From: Macrothele yani
Lineage: Eukaryota > Arthropoda > Arachnida > Araneae > Macrothelidae
Assembly (NCBI GenBank): GCA_039090855.1
Contig: CM077034.1
Location: 9,936,984 to 10,000,983, forward strand
Direction of reading: 5' to 3'
Length of the DNA: 64,000 nt
A program made the translations under genes and the position numbers. Below the pieces are notes generated by a model. It had not been told where the DNA came from. It saw nothing but the letters and a program-made list of their open reading frames with translations, and made no database searches. Positions 57,301 to 64,000 of this stretch are shown piece after piece. Position 1 is the first letter of the stretch. Each line of letters begins with the position of its first letter.

Positions 57301-60300
57301 TTAAGGACTTTAAGGACTGTAGGAACCTGTGCATCACTTTTAGACAGCCATGCTGTCACGCACATGCTTCCTTCGCATGCGTGAATGGCAATCCTTTTCT
57401 CTTGTGCAGAGTTGTATAAAAATAAGAACTTTTTAAGGACTTTAAGGACTGTAGGAACCTGTGCATCACTTTTAGACAGCCATGCTGTCACGCACATGCT
57501 TCCTTCGCATGCGTGAATGGCAATCCTTTTCTCTTGTGCAGAGTTGTATAAAAATAAGAACTTTTTAAGGACTTTAGGGACTGTAGGAACCTGTGTATCA
57601 CTTTTAGACAGCCATGCTGTCCCGCACATGCTTCCTTCGCATGCGTGAATGGCAATCCTTTCCTCTTGTGCAGAGTTGTATAAAAATAAGAACTTTTTAA
57701 GGACTTTAAGGACTGTAGGAACCTGTGCATCACTTTTAGACAGCCATGCTGTCACGCACATGCTTCCTTCGCATGCTTGAATGGCAATCCTTTTCTCTTG
57801 TGCAGAGTTGTATAAAAATAAGCACTTTTTTAAGGACTTTAAGGACTGTAGGAACCTGTGCATCACTTTTGGACAGCCATGCTGTCACGCACATGCTTCC
57901 TTCTCATGCGTGAATGGCAATCCTTTTCTCTTGTGCAGAGTTGTATAAAAATAAGAACTTTTTAAGGACTCTAAGGACTGTAGGAACCTGTGCATCACTT
58001 TTAGACAGCCATGCTGTCCCGCACATGCTTCCTTCTCATGCGTGAATGGCAATCCTTTTCTCTTGTGCAGAGTTGTATAAAAATAAGAACTTTTTAAGGA
58101 CTTTAGGGACTGTAGGAACCTGTGCATCACTTTTAGACAGCCATGCTGTCCCGCACATGCTTCCTTCGCATGCGTGAATGGCAATCCTTTCCTCTTGTGC
58201 AGAGTTGTATAAAAATAAGAACTTTTTAAGGACTTTAAGGACTGTAGGAACCTGTGCATCACTTTTAGACAGCCATGCTGTCACGCACATGCTTCCTTCG
58301 CATGCTTGAATGGCAATCCTTTTCTCTTGTGCAGAGTTGTATAAAAATAAGCACTTTTTAAGGACTTTAAGGACTGTAGGAACCTGTGCATCACTTTTGG
58401 ACAGCCATGCTGTCATGCACATGCTTCCTTCGCATGCGTGAATGGCAATCCTTTCCTCTTGTGCAGAGTTGTATAAAAATAAGAACTTTTTAAGGACTTT
58501 AAGGACTGTAGGAACCTGTGCATCACTTTTAGACAGCCATGCTGTCACGCACATGCTTCCTTCGCATGCGTGAATGGCAATCCTTTTCTCTTGTGCAGAG
58601 TTGTATAAAAATAAGAACTTTTTAAGGACTTTAAGGACTGTAGGAACCTGTGCATCACTTTTAGACAGCCATGCTGTCACGCACATGCTTCCTTCGCATG
58701 CGTGAATGGCAATCCTTTTCTCTTGTGCAGAGTTGTATAAAAATAAGAACTTTTTAAGGACTTTAGGGACTGTAGGAACCTGTGCATCACTTTTAGACAG
58801 CCATGCTGTCCCGCACATGCTTCCTTCGCATGCGTGAATGGCAATCCTTTCCTCTTGTGCAGAGTTGTATAAAAATAAGAACTTTTTAAGGACTTTAAGG
58901 ACTGTAGGAACCTGTGCATCACTTTTAGACAGCCATGCTGTCACGCACATGCTTCCTTCGCATGCTTGAATGGCAATCCTTTTCTCTTGTGCAGAGTTGT
59001 ATAAAAATAAGCACTTTTTAAGGACTTTAAGGACTGTAGGAACCTGTGCATCACTTTTGGACAGCCATGCTGTCACGCACATGCTTCCTTCTCATGCGTG
59101 AATGGCAATCCTTTTCTCTTGTGCAGAGTTGTATAAAAATAAGAACTTTTTAAGGACTCTAAGGACTGTAGGAACCTGTGCATCACTTTTAGACAGCCAT
59201 GCTGTCCCGCACATGCTTCCTTCTCATGCGTGAATGGCAATCCTTTTCTCTTGTGCAGAGTTGTATAAAAATAAGAACTTTTTAAGGACTTTAGGGACTG
59301 TAGGAACCTGTGCATCACTTTTAGACAGCCATGCTGTCCCGCACATGCTTCCTTCGCATGCGTGAATGGCAATCCTTTCTCTTGTGCAGAGTTGTATAAA
59401 AATAAGAACTTTTTAAGGACTTTAAGGACTGTAGGAACCTGTGCATCACTTTTAGACAGCCATGCTGTCACGCACACATGCTTGAATGGCAATTGTGCTG
59501 TATAAAAATCACTTTTTTAAGGACTTTAAGGACTGTAGGAACCTGTGCATCACTTTTGGACAGCCATGCTGTCATGCACATGCTTCCTTCGCATGCGTGA
59601 ATGGCAATCCTTTCCTCTTGTGCAGAGTTGTATAAAAATAAGAACTTTTTAAGGACTTTAAGGACTGTAGGAACCTGTGCATCACTTTTAGACAGCCATG
59701 CTGTCACGCACATGCTTCCTTCGCATGCGTGAATGGCAATCCTTTTCTCTTGTGCAGAGTTGTATAAAAATAAGAACTTTTTAAGGACTTTAAGGACTAT
59801 AGGAACCTGTGCATCACTTTTAGACAGCCATGCTGTCACGCACATGCTTCCTTCGCATGCGTGAATGGCAATCCTTTTCTCTTGTGCAGAGTTGTATAAA
59901 AATAAGAACTTTTAAGGACTTTAGGGACTGTAGGAACCTGTGCATCACTTTTAGACAGCCATGCTGTCCCGCACATGCTTCCTTCGCATGCGTGAATGGC
60001 AATCCTTTCCTCTTGTGCAGAGTTGTATAAAAATAAGAACTTTTTAAGGACTTTAAGGACTGTAGGAACCTGTGCATCACTTTTAGACAGCCATGCTGTC
60101 ACGCACATGCTTCCTTCGCATGCTTGAATGGCAATCCTTTTCTCTTGTGCAGAGTTGTATAAAAATAAGCACTTTTTTAAGGACTTTAAGGACTGTAGGA
60201 ACCTGTGCATCACTTTTGGACAGCCATGCTGTCAAGCACATGCTTCCTTCGCATGCTTGAATGGCAATCCTTTTCTCTTGTGCAGAGTTGTATAAAAATA

Positions 60301-60965
60301 AGCACTTTTTTAAGGACTTTAAGGACTGTAGGAACCTGTGCATCACTTTTGGACAGCCATGCTGTCATGCACATGCTTCCTTCGCATGCTTGAATGGCAA
60401 TCCTTTTCTCTTGTGCAGAGTTGTATAAAAATAAGAACTTTTTAAGGACTTTAAGGACTGTAGGAACCTGTGCATCACTTTTGGACAGCCATGCTGTCAC
60501 GCACATGCTTCCTTCGCATGCTTGAATGGCAATCCTTTTCTCTTGTGCAGAGTTGTATAAAAATAAGAACTTTTTTAAGGACTTTAAGGACTGTAGGAAC
60601 CTGTGCATCACTTTTGGACAGCCATGCTGTCATGCACATGCTTCCTTCGCATGCGTGAATGGCAATCCTTTTCTCTTGTGCAGAGTTGTATAAAAATAAG
60701 CACTTTTTTAAGGACTTTAAGGACTGTAGGAACCTGTGCATCACTTTTGGACAGCCATGCTGTCACGCACATGCTTCCTTCGCATGCGTGAATGGCAATC
60801 CTTTTCTCTTGTGCAGAGTTGTATAAAAATAAGCACTTTTTTAAGGACTTTAAGGACTGTAGGAACCTGTGCATCACTTTTAGACAGCCACGCTGTCACG
60901 CACATGCTTCCTTCTCATGCGTGAATGGCAATCCTTTTCTCTTGTGCAGAGTTGTATAAAAATAA
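54340..60965 (+). repeat. 132/133-bp satellite, about 50 copies
   Basis: The unit runs from AAGGACTTTAAGGACTGTAG through GAACCTGTGCATCACTTTTA, ACAGCCATGCTGTCACGCAC, CATGCTTCCTTCGCATGCG and TTTTCTCTTGTGCAGAG to TTGTATAAAAATAAGAAC. The 660-661 bp recurrence (five units) of diagnostic variants, for example 54,841 with 55,501 and 58,262 with 58,922, shows a pentamer higher-order repeat. Because 132 is 44 codons, frames stay open across several units (up to 348 codons on the minus strand, 59,082-58,036), but they close wherever a 133-bp unit occurs. I regard them as non-coding. The last unit ends at about 60,965. Confidence 0.96.
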
Positions 60966-61034
60966 AATGTATCTGCAGACACAACCATTGAACAGAAAAC
61001 TTGCTGCAAACCTGCAAAGCATGAAACACAGTAA

Positions 61035-63078
61035 TTAAATAATAGCTACACACTATATGTACAACTGTTTCACACGTTATATATGTTCTATGTGTCGCGT
61101 GCATACTTGCAGCAAAATCACCTTTGCATTCATTCATCATATATGACTAGGAATATTATTATATGTTTAATTTATTATGTCATCCAACACTCACCTTGTA
61201 GAGGTATTTCATATTAGGATTCTTCATCTAGTATCTCGAAATTGAAGTATGCATATAGCGTGTCTTGGACACGTAGAATATTCCTGTTGCAAATAGGCCT
61301 AATTGAAATTGCGACCAGAGTTTAAGTTCAAATAAAACACAACTATGGATACCATACAAAGAGTGCGTGAAATAATTATATACAATGCAATTAAAAAACC
61401 ATTTATCATCAACAGGTTTCGTCAATCTTTAAAAGCAGGAATGGACATAATCAAGGACTATCCAAAAGTCCTCAAACAAAACTCTTGTCCATTATTGAAC
61501 AATGCCAGATAATCTCTGTAACACGCACACAACTCCACGTAAACCACCGGACATGTTTCGGCACGACTGACTTTCGGCCATTATCAACGGTATGCATCCT
61601 GGATCAATGTTCAAAGTTGTTATATATCTAGGTCACCTCGGCATCACCTCCGCTACAGTTGCTCCACGTCGACTTCTTCTGTCATCGTTACATATACGTG
61701 TATTCACGTGTGAGTCACATCCACGCCATCTATTGGGTTAATTCTGGAATTGCTGTCGCTGTTCTTATTTCGTAAGTATATATGTTATTTATTTTATTTT
61801 CTTGTTGTATTAGATATTTCCACGGATATGGGATATCTTTCGGAGTAGACGTATTGCAATTGGAGCTTTGGGTTTTCTCAATTGTTATAGCTTCAGACCA
61901 CAAAATTTGATTATGTTTATTGTGGGAAGTTAAGATTTTACTATTTTCCCAATCGGGTATTAACTCATTTATCATACAATGTTGTATAAGTGATGTTTTT
62001 TCTTCCTTTTAGACAAATACTACATTGGTAGTACTAAAAGAAGGTTTAAAATGAGGTTGAATGAGCACTATAGTAATTGGATTAAAAAGGAAGAAAAAAC
62101 ATCACTTATACAACATTGTATGATAAATGAGTTAATACCCGATTGGGAAAATAGTAAAATCTTAACTTCCCACAATAAACATAATCAAATTTTGTGGTCT
62201 GAGGCTATAACAATTGAGAAAACCCAAAGCTCCAATTGCAATACGTCTACTCCGAAGGATATCCCATATCCGTGGAAATACCTAATACAGCAAGAAAATA
62301 ATACGAAATTTAACAACAAAAAGGAAAATAAAAGAAATAACATATACTTACGAAATAAGAACAGCGACAGCAATCCCGGAATTAATCCAATAGATGGCGT
62401 GGATGTGACTCACACGTGAATACACGTATATGTAACGATGACAGAAGAAGTCGACGTGGAGCAACTGTAGCGGAGGTGATGCCGAGGTGACCTAGATATA
62501 TAACAACTTTGAACATTGATCCAGGATGCATACCGTTGATAATGGCCGAAAGTCAGTCGTGCTGAAACATGTCCGGTGGTTTGTGTGGAGTCCTGTGCGT
62601 GCTGCAGAGATTGTCTGGCGTTTTTCAATAATTGACGAAATTTTATTTAAGGTCTGGTTGGATTGTCATTGATTATGTCCATTCCTTCTTTTAATGATTG
62701 ATGGTAAATGGTTTTTTAATTGCATTGTATATAATTCTTTCACACTCTCTTTGTATGATATCCATAGTCGTGTTTTATTTGAGTTTAAACCCTGGTCGCA
62801 AATTTCAATTGGGCCTATTTGCAATACGATAATTCTACGTGGTGACACGCTAGATACATATTTTTAATTTCAAGATACAGGATGAAGCTTACTAATTTGG
62901 AATACCAATACAAGGTGAGTCCTTGATGATATAATAATTGAAACTTGTAATAATATTCCTAGTCATATATGATATATAAATGCCAAGATGATTTTGCTGC
63001 AAATATGCACACAACGCATAGAACGTATATAACGTGTGAAACAGTTGTACATATAGTGTGTAGCTATTATTTGATTAT
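61035..63078. mobile_element. Penelope-like palindrome: two inverted arms of about 1 kb around a GIY-YIG segment
   Basis: Arm 61,035-62,010 is mirrored by 62,084-63,070, with a 73-bp centre. Matching words include TAGCTACACACTATATGTAC at the outer ends, AACCATTTATCATCAA against TTGATGGTAAATGGTT (one mismatch), ATCCAGGATGCATACCGTTG on the right arm against its complement at 61,590, and CCCGATTGGGAAAATAGTAA against TTACTATTTTCCCAATCGGG at the inner ends. Identity falls from near-perfect at the centre to about 85% outside, with indels. Both arms carry the end of a Penelope frame. Each arm also has a hammerhead-like but degenerate motif (TTGATAA, then GAAAC, near 62,535-62,572 on the plus strand). 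Its right border coincides with the Tc1 insertion at 63,080. Confidence 0.88.
62014..62419 (+). pseudogene. Penelope-like GIY-YIG endonuclease fragment spanning the palindrome centre
   Basis: The plus-strand frame reads YYIGSTKRRFKMRLNEHYSN, WIKKEEKTSLIQHC, ELIPDWENSKILTSHNKHNQ, ILWSEAITIEK and TPKDIPYPWKYLIQQEN, then a charged tail. The Y-I-G-S-T-K-R-R-F and later glutamate motifs are those of the Penelope endonuclease. The N-terminal G-I-Y half and the reverse transcriptase are missing, so it is truncated. The left arm carries an inverted copy of the C-terminal part (minus strand, 61,975-61,730) with minor differences. Confidence 0.8.
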
Positions 63079-63079
63079 A

Positions 63080-64000
63080 CACTGCCGGACAATTGCTAAG
63101 GACGGATGACAATAGCAACGATAGCAACCATGAAATGGAAGGCAGGAAAATGTGGAAATTAGCATAAGTGCGGGATACAGTAAGACGTGTTGTGCGTATG
63201 CAAATTTTGGATTGCCGAACTTGTTCATGACGTCATAGCGCTGATAAGAGATATAAAGGATTTGACGCGTATTGACCGTTGTTGTTCAAACGCAAAGTTG
63301 AAAGGGAAAGAATCAATTGACGAACTTGCAATTTTCAGTATGTCTTCCCGACATCACCTAGATGATTTTACGCGTGGCCGTATTATTGGCAAGATTCAAG
63401 AAGGGCGAAAAATAACAGATGTTGCCAGGGAGTTCGACGTCAGCCACAGTGTTGTTTCAAGGCTTTGGAAATCATTTCAAACAAATGGAGAGTGTAGCAA
63501 ATGTCACGGGGAAGTCGTGTTCGCAGTACGACACCTGCAGAAGATCGGTACATAGTGCTATCAACAAAAAGACACCGGCGCAGCACAGCTAGTGAGGTAG
63601 CAAATCAGTTTATGGCTGCTACTGGCAAGCGGATCTCCCGAAAAACTGTCGCCAGACGTTTGCATGAAGGAGGACTATACGCCCGCCGTCCTGTTGTGTG
63701 CATCCCATTGTCCAGACGTCACCGTACCGCCCGTTCGCAATAGTGCCATGAACATCGCAATTGGACTGATAACGACTGGTCTGCTGTCCTCTTCTCAGAT
63801 GAGAGTAGATACAGTCTATCGTCTGATTGTCGACGACAACTGATCTGGCGTGATAGTGGTACTGCATATTGTCCAGCAAACATACAGGAAAGGGACCGAT
63901 ATTCGACATGTAGTGTCATGGTATGGGCTGGCATCATGATCAATGGCCGTACGTCCCTCTGTGTGCTTCCAACTTGGACTATGACTGGCCAACGATACAT
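63080..64000 (+). mobile_element. Tc1-like DNA transposon, copy 3, cut by the window edge
   Basis: It begins CACTGCCGGACAATTGC after TA (63,078-63,079), identical to the left end of the 46-kb copy, and follows that copy closely to position 64,000. Its right end is outside the window. Confidence 0.95.
63340..64000 (+). pseudogene. Tc1-family transposase, frameshifted and with a nonsense codon (partial)
   Basis: It opens MSSRHHLDDFTRGRIIGKIQ as in the 46-kb copy. A single G is missing in the G-run at about 63,507-63,511 (CACGGGGAAG against CACGGGGGAGG), which throws the frame to an early stop at 63,553. Homology continues in the next frame until TGG becomes TAG near 63,741 (ARSQ, then stop). 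Beyond that, FSDESRYS and the rest of the catalytic domain remain readable to the window edge. This copy is dead. Confidence 0.92.

Noticed and set aside
58036..59082. 348-codon minus-strand open frame made of 44-residue repeats
   Set aside because: The satellite unit is 132 bp, a multiple of three, so a frame stays open by arithmetic. It closes at 133-bp units and has no codon-level conservation.

Overview
The window is animal nuclear DNA. It is built mostly of tandem arrays and transposable elements, with two spliced exons of a conserved housekeeping gene between them. The supporting evidence is intron-interrupted exons with GT/AG borders, a tRNA-derived SINE, Tc1/mariner elements at TA sites, a LINE fragment of RTE type and several Penelope-like (GIY-YIG) remnants. 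An arthropod, perhaps a chelicerate, is my best guess from the style of the Tc1 transposases, but the sequence alone does not settle the taxon.

The host gene is on the minus strand and encodes the beta subunit of Rab geranylgeranyltransferase (RABGGTB). One exon is at 46,163-46,052 and the next is at 27,537-27,449. The two exons join in phase and give 66 uninterrupted residues, counting the codon split across the intron, including two of the three zinc ligands. The intron between them is 18.5 kb. Upstream exons must lie beyond 64,000, and downstream exons left of the 22-kb satellite or beyond position 1. If so, all large arrays in this window are intronic.

Layout: 1-22,060 is a satellite with a 145-152 bp monomer (about 150 copies) showing long-range higher-order duplication. 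At 22,305-22,700 is a Tc1 transposase helix-turn-helix fragment, tandemly triplicated. At 23,000-24,534 is an intact Tc1-like element. At 25,062-26,090 is an RTE-type LINE tail. At 26,711-27,234 is a Penelope-like GIY-YIG fragment, joined to a 90-bp copy of the adjacent RABGGTB splice acceptor. At 28,035-34,888 is a 64-bp polypyrimidine minisatellite (about 107 copies), followed by a KRBA2-like integrase-element pseudogene at 34,980-35,422. A SINE lies at 35,805-36,162. A mariner remnant at 36,391-39,320 contains a nested inverted-repeat element and has its DNA-binding-domain segment expanded into about 18 tandem copies. Then come a LINE scrap (39,555), a degenerate array (40,600-41,320), a second SINE with seven tail monomers (42,913-43,949), a Penelope scrap (44,155-44,445) and a 1.36-kb foldback (44,520-45,880). 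After the 46-kb exon come a second intact Tc1-like element (46,256-47,787), a Penelope scrap with a hammerhead-like core (47,936-48,373), a different dead Tc1-like element (48,521-49,936), a composite element with hAT-like ends and internal arrays (50,328-53,797), a 132-bp satellite (54,340-60,965), a 2-kb Penelope palindrome (61,035-63,078) and a third, broken Tc1-like copy running off the window.

No bacterial, viral or CRISPR features were seen. The main biological points are a conserved gene with very large array-filled introns, and two separate cases in which the helix-turn-helix coding segment of a Tc1/mariner transposase became the unit of a tandem array.
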